A stretch of DNA of 40,134 nucleotides from contig JAMOAW010000060.1 in NCBI GenBank assembly GCA_039908535.1, forward strand, positions 1 to 40,134. The letters run 5' to 3'. The position numbers were made by a program, and so were the translations under genes. This DNA is from JAMOAW01 sp039908535. GTDB lineage: Bacteria; Pseudomonadota; Magnetococcia; Magnetococcales; JADFZT01. This document shows, one piece after another, positions 23,543 to 32,610 of the stretch. The number at the start of each line of letters is the position of its first letter. Position 1 is the first letter of the stretch. The notes beneath the pieces were generated by a model that worked only from the letters and a program-made list of their open reading frames with translations, searched no databases and had not been told where the DNA came from.

Positions 23543-23812
23543 ATGCCTGTTGAAACAGTATTGGAATTGGTAACCGGTGCGCTTAAGGTTGCCTTGTTGA
23601 TTTCTGCCCCGATGCTTTTGACCGCTTTGGTGGTCGGAATTATTATTTCTCTGTTTCAGTCTGTCACCCAAATTCAAGAGATGACACTGACGTTTATCCC
23701 AAAAATTTTGGCTACATTTTTGGCTCTTTCCATCACGTTGCCGTGGATGATTCAAACGCTGATGGACTATTTTCAAAAACTTTTTGACTCTATTCCTAAG
23801 TTAATTGGCTAA
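23543..23812 (+). CDS. fliQ: Flagellar export apparatus protein FliQ
   Basis: FliQ is a small two-helix subunit of the type III export gate. The 89 residues are the normal length. Two hydrophobic hairpin helices (about 13-38 and 52-72) flank the conserved SLFQSVTQIQEMTLTFIPK. The next gene, 17 bases on, is fliR. fliP, which usually precedes fliQ, is not in this window. Confidence 0.95.
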   Translation: MPVETVLELVTGALKVALLISAPMLLTALVVGIIISLFQSVTQIQEMTLTFIPKILATFLALSITLPWMIQTLMDYFQKLFDSIPKLIG

Positions 23813-23829
23813 CAAGAGGCGATCAAACC

Positions 23830-24624
23830 GTGGATCCACAAGCACTCATGGATTTTTTGGGTTTATCTGTGGGTGAAGTTGAACGGACTATTCTGATTTT
23901 ATCTCGTTTGAGTGGTTTATTTTTATCGGCCCCTTTTTTTTCGCGCACCACGGGCCCCATGCAGGTGCGTGCGGCCTTGATATTCACCATAACGTTTGTT
24001 CTTTTCCCATTGGTCTCTCCTTGGGAGGGGGAGGGTGATGGGGAAATTGGGGCGATGATGTTTACCGCTTTGACCGAAGTTTTAATTGGAGCCATCATGG
24101 GATTGTTATTCCATTGGGCGTTAATTTCTGTCCAACTGGCGGGGTCAGTGATTGGTTTTCAAATGGGTCTTTCCATTGCTCAGGTGATGGATCCCACCTC
24201 TGGTGTTCAAGAAAATGTTCTATCGAATCTTTATTATCTGGCGACCCTGACCATTTTTCTTATTATTGATGGCCATTATTTATTATTAGAGGGGTTGGCA
24301 AAGAGCTTTCAGGTGTGGCCTTTGGGACATGGTTTGCCCAAGGGTGAGCCTTTACTCCAGATGGCCACGACCACGGTTTCTCATTTTTTTGTATTAGGTT
24401 TAATGATGGCTGCGCCCGTGGTGGCTGCCACGACATTATTGTATATTGGTATGGGTTTGATCAATCGGGCTTCGCCGCAAATTCAAGTATTTTTTTTAGG
24501 GATGCCCTTGGCTCAGATGATTGGGTTTATCATCATGGGCATGACGATGACGGCTTTTGGGGAGATTATTGTGCGGGAATTTGATGTTTTTTACCATATG
24601 GCATTTGGGGTTTTCCAAAGGTAA
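23830..24624 (+). CDS. fliR: Flagellar export apparatus protein FliR
   Basis: FliR, with FliP and FliQ, forms the membrane export gate of the flagellum. The 264-residue polytopic protein shows the FliR pattern: LSRLSGLFLSAPFFSRTTGP near the start, VIGFQMGLSIAQVMDPTSG in the middle, and LINRASPQIQVFFLGMPL near the end. It starts with GTG, with AAGAGGCG upstream. It sits between fliQ and flhB, as in many flagellar operons. Confidence 0.95.
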   Translation: MDPQALMDFLGLSVGEVERTILILSRLSGLFLSAPFFSRTTGPMQVRAALIFTITFVLFPLVSPWEGEGDGEIGAMMFTALTEVLIGAIMGLLFHWALISVQLAGSVIGFQMGLSIAQVMDPTSGVQENVLSNLYYLATLTIFLIIDGHYLLLEGLAKSFQVWPLGHGLPKGEPLLQMATTTVSHFFVLGLMMAAPVVAATTLLYIGMGLINRASPQIQVFFLGMPLAQMIGFIIMGMTMTAFGEIIVREFDVFYHMAFGVFQR

Positions 24625-24639
24625 AAGGGGATTTGGCCC

Positions 24640-25731
24640 ATGTCCGATGATACCGACCAGGAATCAAAAACCGAAGACCCAACTGGCAAACGCATGGATG
24701 ATGCGCGTTCCAAGGGGCAACTTGCACAATCCAAAGAGGTGAGTACGGCATTTTTATTTTTAGCGGCTACAGGATATTTTTATTTTCAAGGTGATCAACT
24801 TTGGAATGCCATACAGGGTAAATTTCGTTTTTTGTTGAGTGGTATGATTTTGGATGATTTAACGCCCTTAGGGACGTCGGCACTGATCAATGATTTGGTT
24901 CAAAATGCATTATTGGATTTGGCTCCATTTTTTATATTTTTGATATTGGCGGCCCTTTTTGCCTCTTTTCTTCAGAATGGTTTTGTTTTTACCTTTGAGA
25001 CTTTAACGCCAAAGCTTTCCAAACTGAACCCACTGGAGGGGTTTAGTCGTCTTTTTTCCACGCGATCATTTCTTGAGCTTATTAAATCTATTTTAAAGAT
25101 GTCGCTCATTTCATGGATCGTATATTTTTCTCTTAAAGATAGCGTAGAACGTATTTTAGGGTATTCTGGCATAACGCTTTCCGAATTTGTTTATTATCTT
25201 GGTCAGGATATTTTAAACGTATTTTGGTTTGTCTCCTTGGCTTTTTTAACCATGGCATTTTTTGATTTTATGTATCAAAAATACGATTATATCAAAGGGT
25301 TAAAGATGACCAAACAGGAGGTAAAGGATGAACAGAAGCAGATGGAAGGGGACCCTCTGATCAAGGGTCGTATTCGTCAAATACAGCGGGAGATGGCGCA
25401 ACGGCGGATGATGGAAGAGGTACCGAAAGCGGATGTTGTGATCACCAATCCGACCCATTATTCGGTGGCCCTGCAATATATTCCTGGTCAAATGCGGGCT
25501 CCCAAGGTTATTGCCAAGGGGATGAATCATTTGGCTTTACGCATTCGAGAGTTGGCTAAAGAGCATAAAGTACCTTTGGTTGAAAGCCCTTCTTTGGCGC
25601 AGACGCTTTATAGGGATGTCGAATTGGAACAAGCTATTCCACCGGAATTGTTTAAAGCGGTGGCACAGGTATTGGCCTATGTATTTAGTTTGAAAAAGGG
25701 GAATGCACCTTTGTCAAGGCGGATGGCGTAA
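24640..25731 (+). CDS. flhB: Flagellar export switch protein FlhB
   Basis: FlhB is the export-gate subunit whose self-cleavage switches secretion from rod-hook to filament substrates. The 363 residues show the KTEDPTGKRMDDARSKGQ N terminus, four transmembrane helices, and the autocleavage motif NPTH at 270-273 in VITNPTHYSVAL. Lys/Glu-rich linker TKQEVKDEQKQ precedes the cytoplasmic domain. It follows fliR by 15 bases. An AT-rich stretch and element I come after it, so it ends the flagellar unit here. Confidence 0.96.
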   Translation: MSDDTDQESKTEDPTGKRMDDARSKGQLAQSKEVSTAFLFLAATGYFYFQGDQLWNAIQGKFRFLLSGMILDDLTPLGTSALINDLVQNALLDLAPFFIFLILAALFASFLQNGFVFTFETLTPKLSKLNPLEGFSRLFSTRSFLELIKSILKMSLISWIVYFSLKDSVERILGYSGITLSEFVYYLGQDILNVFWFVSLAFLTMAFFDFMYQKYDYIKGLKMTKQEVKDEQKQMEGDPLIKGRIRQIQREMAQRRMMEEVPKADVVITNPTHYSVALQYIPGQMRAPKVIAKGMNHLALRIRELAKEHKVPLVESPSLAQTLYRDVELEQAIPPELFKAVAQVLAYVFSLKKGNAPLSRRMA

Positions 25732-25882
25732 AATGTTTTTTGATTTTGTTTTGGAAGGGGCGAGAGAGATCCCGAGTTGGAATTTTTAACCTTTATTTTG
25801 AATTTTTAGTCTGTTTCTTGATATTTATTAAAGTCTGACTTAAGATAAAAAGAAAATTTAGAGGTAAAAAATATAAAAATTT

Positions 25883-26041
25883 TGTATTGGAAAGATAAAA
25901 ATCAAGACCTTGGGGGGCGGAGAACCGCCCCCCAATTCCCCCCACCCTTTTTTTTAAATCTTAAAAAAAAGAGGGGGTCTGGGGGATTCATCCCCCAGGG
26001 TTTGGCCTTTGATTTTTTTTTGCCCGCAGGGCACTATGTTC
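25883..26041 (+). repeat. Palindromic element, copy I
   Basis: Complete copy close to the consensus: TGTATTGGAAAGATAAAAATC, hairpin 1 GGGGGGCGG/CCGCCCCCC, T8, A8-GAGGGGG, hairpin 3, GGCCTTTGATTTTTTTTT and terminal GCCCGCAGGGC with ACTATGTTC. It is the exception in placement: the next recognisable start is 275 bases away. Confidence 0.9.
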
Positions 26042-26316
26042 TTTATCTCTTTGGTCAGAGTTGATAATCTGTCTGGAATGCCTTTGATATTCGTTAACCA
26101 ATTGCAGTCGATATTTGGTGTGGAGCCGAATGATGTGGGCTTAAGAGTCCGAATGGTCCTAACCAGAAAGATGAGGAGAGACCATTGCAGGTTATGGACA
26201 TGGTTTTGATGCTTTCTAGGTTAAAGGTGATGGCGGTGGCATCCATAGATTTTTTTAATTTTTTGGAGTCCGCGCGCGGTTTTATATACGTATAAATTTT
26301 GTTTCGGGATAAAGAG
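26042..26316. other. Non-coding stretch before the SPOR protein gene
   Basis: No gene is supported here. An open frame through most of it starts inside element I and has no recognisable protein character. Near the right end (26285-26294) is the perfect palindrome TATACGTATA in an AT-rich setting, which may belong to the promoter or operator of the following gene. Confidence 0.4.
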
Positions 26317-27318
26317 ATGAACGTTCCCTATAATCGTGAACAGCAATTTTTTTTAGTAACTGGTGGTATTATTTTGGTTCTCATACTGGTTGTGGTTATC
26401 TTCGATCTTATTCGAAGTCCAGAGTCGAACCGAGAAGAGGTGGCCATTGTACCGACACCAGTGGTCAAGTTAACGGATTCTGAAAATGAATCGGCGCGGG
26501 GCAAACCTTGGATAACATCGGGTAGCACGGCACCGGTTTTTTCAAATTCCTCGTCTAATTCAAATGATGAGATCAAGATAAATGTTCCGCCAAGGGATAC
26601 GGGTAGCCTGTCCTTAACGGCAGATACCACGATGCTCCAGAAACCATCTGCGCCGCCCACTCCTGTGACTCCGTTAAGTATTTTGCCGAAACCGGGACCG
26701 GTCATGGGCGAGCCACCGCCGATGGATGTTGAAAATGAAGGCAATCAGGATTTGGAACCGATCTCCACAGAGGATTTAGTGAATCAGGATCTGCACAGTG
26801 GCTCTAAAGCAAATTTATCTGGTGGACAGGGGACAAAGCTACCCACACCACATGTAAAAGAGAAGAGCCAGAAGGGGAAAATAGCAGAACCCTTAAACGC
26901 TGTGGCGGCCTCTACACCTGCTCCTTCTGAAGATGGGAAACACGTTGCGGTGGCCCCCCCTCCTGTCAGATCGAAGAGTGCACCCCATACGGGGACGCCT
27001 GTACCTTCGCCAGCTGCCAAAACGGCCGTGACGGCGGAATCATCCAAGGCCGGGAGTTCACCCGTATCCTCTTCAGCAGGAGGTAAATTTGTTATTCAAA
27101 TAGCCTCTTTTACGGCTGAGGCCAATGCGTTGGCTGTTCAAAAGCAGGTAAGCAATTTAAAAATAGCCTCTTACCATTCGAATGTATCTGTAAACGGAAG
27201 GCCCTATTATCGCGTTTTTGCTGGGCCATTTGCCACCCGTTCGGAGAGTGAGCAGGCTTTAAAATTGTTGCAAAGTCAGTCGGCATTGACTGGAAAAATT
27301 CTCCAGACGGCCAATTAG
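26317..27318 (+). CDS. Membrane-anchored SPOR-domain protein
   Basis: A 333-residue bitopic protein with one transmembrane helix near the N terminus (FFLVTGGIILVLILVVVIF). A long low-complexity periplasmic linker rich in Pro, Ser, Thr, Ala and Lys (about 40-250) is followed by a C-terminal SPOR domain starting KFVIQIASFTAEANA and containing YYRVFAGPFATRSESEQA. SPOR domains bind glycan strands lacking stem peptides, which gather at division septa, so it probably acts in cell division like FtsN or DedD. The start is ATG 26317 with AAAGAG; an upstream TTG is less likely. It precedes ccmA by 21 bases. Confidence 0.88.
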   Translation: MNVPYNREQQFFLVTGGIILVLILVVVIFDLIRSPESNREEVAIVPTPVVKLTDSENESARGKPWITSGSTAPVFSNSSSNSNDEIKINVPPRDTGSLSLTADTTMLQKPSAPPTPVTPLSILPKPGPVMGEPPPMDVENEGNQDLEPISTEDLVNQDLHSGSKANLSGGQGTKLPTPHVKEKSQKGKIAEPLNAVAASTPAPSEDGKHVAVAPPPVRSKSAPHTGTPVPSPAAKTAVTAESSKAGSSPVSSSAGGKFVIQIASFTAEANALAVQKQVSNLKIASYHSNVSVNGRPYYRVFAGPFATRSESEQALKLLQSQSALTGKILQTAN

Positions 27319-27339
27319 GTTAAGAGGTCGTTGTTTTTA

Positions 27340-27996
27340 ATGGCGAATCTCCAGGTAACAGGGATATATCACGGATTTGGACGGCAGTTGGTACTCAATG
27401 GTGTTCATTTTTCGGTTGTTGATGGGGAGTGTGCGGTTTTATTTGGGGCCAATGGATCGGGCAAGTCTACGCTTTTGACCATTTTATCCACTCGTTATCG
27501 TCCCCGGCGGGGTGGATTTACATTGGATGGCTTGGATCCCATGACCAATGGTGAAGAGGTGCGTGGACGTTTGTTATTGGTGGGGCATCATTCTCATCTA
27601 TATGGTCATTTAAGTCCATTGGAAAATTTACGTTTTTTTATGGATTTACGCGGATTGTCCTGTTCGGATGCCACTCTTTTAGAGGCGATTGCGACGGTTG
27701 GATTGGATCGTTTTGGTTTGCGACCGGTCAAGGGTTTTTCTGCTGGAATGCGTAAACGGGTCGCGCTTGCTCGTCTTTTGATTGCCAAACCCTCTCTTTT
27801 GCTTTTAGATGAACCCTACACGGCGTTGGATGCGGCTGGTATTGATTGGTTAAACCACACGTTGGCAGAATTTTTAAGAACAGGTGGTTCCATTGTTATG
27901 GCCACGCATGACCCGGAGCGTGTCGCTGTATTGGCACCGCGCTCGTTGCGTTTGGTGGATGGTCAGCTGGTTCCCGATGGACCTAAAACATGTTAA
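27340..27996 (+). CDS. ccmA: Haem exporter ATP-binding protein CcmA
   Basis: CcmA is the ATPase of the CcmABCD complex that releases haem-loaded CcmE in System I cytochrome c maturation. The 218 residues hold Walker A (FGANGSGKST), a CcmA-type signature (FSAGMRKRVALARLL), Walker B (LLLLDEPYTALD) and the switch histidine in MATHDPE. I use ATG 27340; an upstream TTG at 27331 is also open. It overlaps ccmB by seven bases. Confidence 0.94.
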   Translation: MANLQVTGIYHGFGRQLVLNGVHFSVVDGECAVLFGANGSGKSTLLTILSTRYRPRRGGFTLDGLDPMTNGEEVRGRLLLVGHHSHLYGHLSPLENLRFFMDLRGLSCSDATLLEAIATVGLDRFGLRPVKGFSAGMRKRVALARLLIAKPSLLLLDEPYTALDAAGIDWLNHTLAEFLRTGGSIVMATHDPERVAVLAPRSLRLVDGQLVPDGPKTC

Positions 27997-28609
27997 GGGC
28001 GGCGTATCGCATTGCCTGGAAAGATGTCGTTGGTGATTTTCGGCGTCGTTCGACGCTCTCTTCCATGATATTTTTTGCTATTTCCGTTTTGATGGTATTT
28101 CAAGCGGCTTTTGAACCAGACCGCCGAGAGGCTGCTCGTTTATTGCCTGGTTTGTTATGGACCACCATTCTTTTTACCAGTTTATTGGGGCTTGGGCGGG
28201 TATTTCAAGCCGAGGAGGAGGATGGAGCCTTTGAAGGTTTGTTATTGGCGAGTTTGCCGAGAGGCGTGATATTTTTTGGCAAATGGTTGGGTAATTTATT
28301 ATTGACTCTGCTGGTCGAGTTTTTTTTGGTTCCGATGACCTTGATTCTTTTTAATGTGGATGCCTGGGGTCAGGTTCCGGCCATATTTGGGATTTTATTT
28401 TTAGGGACTCTTGGTTTGACTGGATTGGGGGTTTTATTGGCGGCATTGACGCAAGCGGCCCACTCCAGAGAAACGCTATTGGCGTTGTTGCTTTTGCCTT
28501 TGGTGATTCCTCTGGAGAGGTGATGCCCTGGATACATTTGTTGTTTATTTTTGATATTGTCTATTTGGTATTGGCTCCTTGGGCTTTTGGTTGGCTTGTT
28601 GAGGAGTAG
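27990..28609 (+). pseudogene. ccmB: Haem exporter permease CcmB, interrupted by a deletion/frameshift
   Basis: The first 177 codons (27990-28523) encode a normal CcmB permease: FRRRSTLSSM, GLLWTTILFTSLLGLGRVFQ, EDGAFEGLLLASLP and several helices. It stops right after LLPLVIPLER. The next frame (ATG 28523, TAG 28607) encodes 28 residues, MPWIHLLFIFDIVYLVLAPW and on to GWLVEE, which look like the last helix and acidic end of CcmB. Together about 205 residues remain out of the usual 220-230, so a stretch between them is missing and the frame has changed. The junction reads GGAGAGGTGATG, a stop-start overlap with a ribosome site, so a coupled two-piece protein remains possible. Confidence 0.6.
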
Positions 28610-28637
28610 GGTCATTTCAGAAAATAGAGATCATTCT

Positions 28638-28838
28638 GCCTGCAGGGCATTATGTTCATGTATTGGAAAATAAAAATCAAGACCTTGTGGGGCGGAGAAC
28701 CGCCCCCCAATTCCCCCCCCTCTTTTTTTTAAGTTTTAAAAAAAAGAGGGGGTCTGGGGGATTCATCCCCCAGGGTTTTGATTTTTATTTTGATTTTTAT
28801 TTTGATTTTTATTTTTTTGCCCGCAGGGCCTTATGTTC
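28638..28838 (+). repeat. Palindromic element, copy J, with preceding element end
   Basis: A terminal fragment (GCCTGCAGGGC, ATTATGTTC; 28638-28657) is followed at once by a complete copy (28658-28838) starting ATGTATTGGAAAATAAAAATC. The linker after hairpin 3 is three tandem GATTTTTATTTT units, longer than in other copies. The terminal GCCCGCAGGGC with CTTATGTTC is 21 bases before the ccmC GTG. It separates ccmB from ccmC. Confidence 0.9.
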
Positions 28839-28859
28839 TGAAGTATAGGGAGTTTGTAA

Positions 28860-29558
28860 GTGAAAAGAGTTGCGAAAATACAAAAGATACTTGGCGTTAT
28901 CACCCTTATTTTGCTTGGGGCTGGTTTATGGTTGGCTTGGACGGCTCCAATTGATTTTCAACAAGGCAATTCGGTTCGAATTTTGTATTTACATGTTCCG
29001 TCAGCCAAAATTGCTTTATTGTCTTATTTGGTTTTGGCGATTGCGAGCGGGATATTTCTTTGGCGGCGCAACGAGATGGCGGATATCGTGGCTGAGGCGG
29101 TGGTTCCTATTGGGGCTATTTTTTCATTTGTGACCTTGGCTTCGGGGTCAATTTGGGGCAAGCCCATGTGGGGCACCTATTGGACATGGGATGCCAGATT
29201 GACTTCTATGTTGATTTTATTGATTTTATATATGGGGTTATTGGCAATGCGCCATGCTTTGGACGATCCTGGCAAAGGGGCGCGGGCGACGGCGGTTTTG
29301 GCATTGGTTGGTTTTGTTGATTTGCCAATTATCCATTTTTCGGTCAAGTGGTGGCGCACATTGCATCAACCGCCCTCTTTTTCTGGGCCAGCGGACAAGG
29401 GCATTACGATTGCTGGACCATTGTTGATGCCATTGATTGTGATGGCTGTTGCTTTTATAGCGCTGGGAAGTTATCTGTTGATTGTTAAAATTCGTGAGGT
29501 TGCGGCCAAGCGTGAGCTGGAGGCCATTGAGGCGGAAAAATTATATGGAAAAATGTAA
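28860..29558 (+). CDS. ccmC: Haem transporter/lyase component CcmC
   Basis: CcmC loads haem onto the chaperone CcmE. The 232-residue six-helix membrane protein contains the tryptophan-rich haem-handling motif WGTYWTWDARLTS and flanking periplasmic histidines in YLHVPSAK and WWRTLHQP. The start is GTG, shortly after element J. ccmF begins 23 bases downstream, so there is no space for ccmD or ccmE, which usually lie here. Confidence 0.95.
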   Translation: MKRVAKIQKILGVITLILLGAGLWLAWTAPIDFQQGNSVRILYLHVPSAKIALLSYLVLAIASGIFLWRRNEMADIVAEAVVPIGAIFSFVTLASGSIWGKPMWGTYWTWDARLTSMLILLILYMGLLAMRHALDDPGKGARATAVLALVGFVDLPIIHFSVKWWRTLHQPPSFSGPADKGITIAGPLLMPLIVMAVAFIALGSYLLIVKIREVAAKRELEAIEAEKLYGKM

Positions 29559-29581
29559 TGGTTGTTTAAGGGAACAAAAAC

Positions 29582-31543
29582 ATGTGGATTGAGATAGCCC
29601 ATTTTGCTACTATTTTGGCGTTACTATTGGCTTTTGTCCAAACAGGAAGCGCGCTTACCGGAATCTGGATGGCAAGACCAGCTTGGATTCGCACGGCTCG
29701 TCAAGCCTCTTTTGGATCGGCTTTACTGCTGACACTGGCTTCGGTTGGTGTGATTGCCTCTTTTCTCAATCATGATTTTTCAGTTACTTATGTGGCTGAA
29801 CACGCCTCTTTGGATTTACCAGTTTTTTATTTAGCGACGGCCATGTGGGGCGGGCATGAGGGATCTTTATTGATGTGGGCTTGGTTGTTAGCGCTGTTTA
29901 TTGCGGTGGCGGCGTGGCGACATTGGCATAGTCATCCGGTATCTCTTCCCTATGCGTTGGCTATTTTGGGCACCTTATTGGGGGGATTTTTATTGTTGGT
30001 GCTGTTTTTATCCTCGCCGTTTGAACGCCTGAGTATGCCACCTGCCGATGGCAATGATCTCAATCCATTGCTTCAAGATCCTGGGATGGTTTTTCATCCG
30101 CCCTTTTTATATATGGGTTATGTGGGATTTGCCATTCCTTACGCCTTTGCGATGGCGGCATTAATTACTGGGCGGGCGGGAGAGGAGTGGATTTTAGCGA
30201 CGAGGCGTTGGACCCTTTTTTCTTGGGCCATGCTCACGACAGGTATTATTTTTGGGGCCTATTGGGCCTACTATGAGTTGGGGTGGGGTGGGTATTGGGC
30301 TTGGGATCCTGTGGAGAACGCCTCTTTTATGCCTTGGTTGACGGGGACGGCCTTTTTGCATTCGGTGATGGTTCAAGAGCGACGCGGGATGTTTAAAGTG
30401 TGGAATTTGTTTTTAATCATCACGACATTCGCGCTTTCTCTGTTGGGTACCTTTTTGGTGCGTTCTGGGGTTCTCTCTTCGGTCCATGCCTTTGCCAATG
30501 ACCCTGGGCGCGGTGTTTATATTTTGGTCTTCATGGCGATACTGCTGTTTTTTTCTTTTGGCATGCTTACGTTGCGCTCTAATTTGGTAAAATCTTCTGA
30601 CCGCTTTGAAAGTTTATTCAGTCGTGAATCGGCCTTTTTGTTTAACAATCTTTTTTTGGTTGTGGCTACATTGACGGTTTTATTGGGAACGCTCTATCCA
30701 TTGGCGGTGGAGACATTTTCCGATGCCAAGGTGACGGTGGGTGCGCCTTACTATAACAAAGTTTTTGTTCCTATCATGTTGGGTCTGCTGCTGCTGATGG
30801 GGGTGGGCCCGATTATCCCTTGGCGGCGGATGATGGCCGGTATTTGGCGGCGTTTTTTTCTACTCCCGATTATTTTTGCTGGTGCTGCGCTTGGCTTAGG
30901 CGTGACTTTGGGGATTGCGCATCCGTATGGTCTTGTCACGTTGAGTTTGATTTGTTTTGTGTTGATGACCCATGGTATGGACATTTATCGGGGGATGCAG
31001 GCCCGTAGGGTTCGGGATGGGGTCGGCATGATGATGGCGGGGATTCTTCTCTTTCGTCGCAACAAACGTCGCTATGGGGGATTTATTGTCCATTTGGGCA
31101 TTTTGGTGATGGCGGCGGGCTTCATTGGATCCGGCATGTTTCAAAAGGAGCGTGATCTTCTGATGAATTCTGGGGATAGTATTCAAGTGGGTGGGTGGTC
31201 GTTTACGTTGCAAGGGGTTGGCAAGGCCAGCAAGCGCAACTGGCAAGCCTTGGAAGCCACTTTTTTGGTTCGAGATGGTCATCGCGAGCTGCTATTGAAT
31301 CCGCAAAAGCGTGTTTATAATGCCCATTCTCAACCCACCACAGAAGCGGCGATTTATACCACCTTTTGGGAAGATTTATATGTGGTTTTGGGGGATCAGG
31401 TGGGAGATAAATATGCCATACGCATTTATATCAATCCATTGGTTGCTTGGATTTGGTGGGGGGGGGGATTGTTATTTTTGGGTGTGATGATTGCGATGAG
31501 TGGGGGTGTTGGGGTGGAACGCATGAAAGAAGGGAGTTTGTAG
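29582..31543 (+). CDS. ccmF: Cytochrome c haem lyase subunit CcmF
   Basis: CcmF is the large integral-membrane part of the haem ligation complex that attaches haem to apocytochrome CxxCH motifs. The 653-residue polytopic protein carries WGGYWAWDPVENASFMPWL (the WWD domain), an upstream WGGHEGSLLMW, and a periplasmic domain near the C terminus between the last two helices. It follows ccmC by 23 bases and ends two bases before the next ATG. Confidence 0.96.
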   Translation: MWIEIAHFATILALLLAFVQTGSALTGIWMARPAWIRTARQASFGSALLLTLASVGVIASFLNHDFSVTYVAEHASLDLPVFYLATAMWGGHEGSLLMWAWLLALFIAVAAWRHWHSHPVSLPYALAILGTLLGGFLLLVLFLSSPFERLSMPPADGNDLNPLLQDPGMVFHPPFLYMGYVGFAIPYAFAMAALITGRAGEEWILATRRWTLFSWAMLTTGIIFGAYWAYYELGWGGYWAWDPVENASFMPWLTGTAFLHSVMVQERRGMFKVWNLFLIITTFALSLLGTFLVRSGVLSSVHAFANDPGRGVYILVFMAILLFFSFGMLTLRSNLVKSSDRFESLFSRESAFLFNNLFLVVATLTVLLGTLYPLAVETFSDAKVTVGAPYYNKVFVPIMLGLLLLMGVGPIIPWRRMMAGIWRRFFLLPIIFAGAALGLGVTLGIAHPYGLVTLSLICFVLMTHGMDIYRGMQARRVRDGVGMMMAGILLFRRNKRRYGGFIVHLGILVMAAGFIGSGMFQKERDLLMNSGDSIQVGGWSFTLQGVGKASKRNWQALEATFLVRDGHRELLLNPQKRVYNAHSQPTTEAAIYTTFWEDLYVVLGDQVGDKYAIRIYINPLVAWIWWGGGLLFLGVMIAMSGGVGVERMKEGSL

Positions 31544-31545
31544 GC

Positions 31546-32085
31546 ATGAAATCTCTATGGAAAGTGGTGTTGTTGGCTGGGATAACGGGAATTTTAATTT
31601 TGTTTGCCCTTGGACTTGGCAAAGATCCTCGCAACATTCCTTCCCCTTTGATTGGTCAACCCGCCTCTCCATTTACGGCCAAGAGTTTGGACGGTAAGGG
31701 GGATGTGTCGTTATCTGATTATCGTGGTAAGTGGGTTTTGGTTAATTTTTGGGGATCTTGGTGTGTGAGTTGTATAGCGGAGCATCCTTATTTGATAGAA
31801 CTGGCATCCAAGGCCCGTATGCGTTCTGATTTTGCGCTAGTTGGGGTGGATTTTCGTGATACGGAAGCGGGAGCCAGAAATTTTTTTGCCCGTCATGGTG
31901 ATCCTGGCTATCGGCAGGCGTTGTCTCCTGATCAAAAAATAGCTATTGATTGGGGTGTTTATGGGGCTCCAGAATCTTTTTTAGTCGATCCAAACGGGAT
32001 TGTACGGTTGAAGCATACGGGTCCTTTATATCCAGGCTGGTTTGAGACCGTGGCCTTACGTTTGATGGTAGGGGGACAAAAATGA
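31546..32085 (+). CDS. ccmG: Thiol:disulfide interchange protein CcmG/DsbE
   Basis: A membrane-anchored thioredoxin-fold protein that keeps apocytochrome cysteines reduced for haem attachment. The 179 residues have an N-terminal transmembrane anchor, the active site WCVSC (C73, C76) within FWGSWCVSCIAEHP, and the conserved YGAPESFLVD that includes the cis-proline loop region. I use ATG 31546, two bases after the ccmF stop, since the longer open frame lies in ccmF. It overlaps ccmH by four bases (ATGA). Confidence 0.94.
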   Translation: MKSLWKVVLLAGITGILILFALGLGKDPRNIPSPLIGQPASPFTAKSLDGKGDVSLSDYRGKWVLVNFWGSWCVSCIAEHPYLIELASKARMRSDFALVGVDFRDTEAGARNFFARHGDPGYRQALSPDQKIAIDWGVYGAPESFLVDPNGIVRLKHTGPLYPGWFETVALRLMVGGQK

Positions 32086-32573
32086 ATCTTTGGACCTTTC
32101 GCACCCTCTTTTTTTTTCTTGCCTTGAGTTTGTCTATGACGAACGGTCTCGCTGTGGAACGCCAAGAAGATCCCACCGAAGCCAAAGTTCGCCATATTGC
32201 GCAAGGGTTGCGTTGCGCGGTGTGTCAAAATCAATCGGTTTATGAGTCTAACTCTGATTTGGCCAAAGATATGTTGGAGGTGATTCGCGATCAGGTCAAA
32301 GCGGGGGTAGAGGAGTCCAAAATACGCGATTATTTTTATCGGCGTTATGGGGATTATATCTACATGGAACCCATCAAGAGCGGCTCCAACTGGGTGCTGT
32401 GGGCCGGTCCTTTTTTTGGTTTGCTTTTAGGCGGTTGGGCGTTGACGCGCCGCATTCGGAGTTGGCAAAGTACGACAGAGGCGATGAAACCGAGCGTAGA
32501 CGGATTAAATTCAACAGAAACAGCCGCCATGCAGGAGCGCATCCGCAAAGAGCTGGAACGGGTGGATGTTTAG
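32082..32573 (+). CDS. ccmH: Cytochrome c maturation protein CcmH (CcmL type)
   Basis: A short periplasmic, membrane-anchored thiol oxidoreductase working with CcmG on apocytochrome c. The 163 residues have a signal peptide, the signature LRCAVCQNQSV (C45, C48), then SDLAKDMLEVIRDQV and YGDYIYMEP, and a C-terminal transmembrane helix. The TPR part (CcmI) found in some long CcmH proteins is absent. It is the last gene of the cluster and is followed by a terminator. Confidence 0.95.
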   Translation: MNLWTFRTLFFFLALSLSMTNGLAVERQEDPTEAKVRHIAQGLRCAVCQNQSVYESNSDLAKDMLEVIRDQVKAGVEESKIRDYFYRRYGDYIYMEPIKSGSNWVLWAGPFFGLLLGGWALTRRIRSWQSTTEAMKPSVDGLNSTETAAMQERIRKELERVDV

Positions 32574-32575
32574 TT

Positions 32576-32603
32576 AAAGAGCATGGTGAAGCTCTTTTTC
32601 TTT
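32576..32603 (+). terminator. Rho-independent terminator of the ccm cluster
   Basis: Stem AAAGAGC (32576-32582) pairs with GCTCTTT (32591-32597) around an 8-nt loop, followed by TTCTTT. It begins three bases after the ccmH stop codon. Confidence 0.75.
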
Positions 32604-32610
32604 ATTTTAA

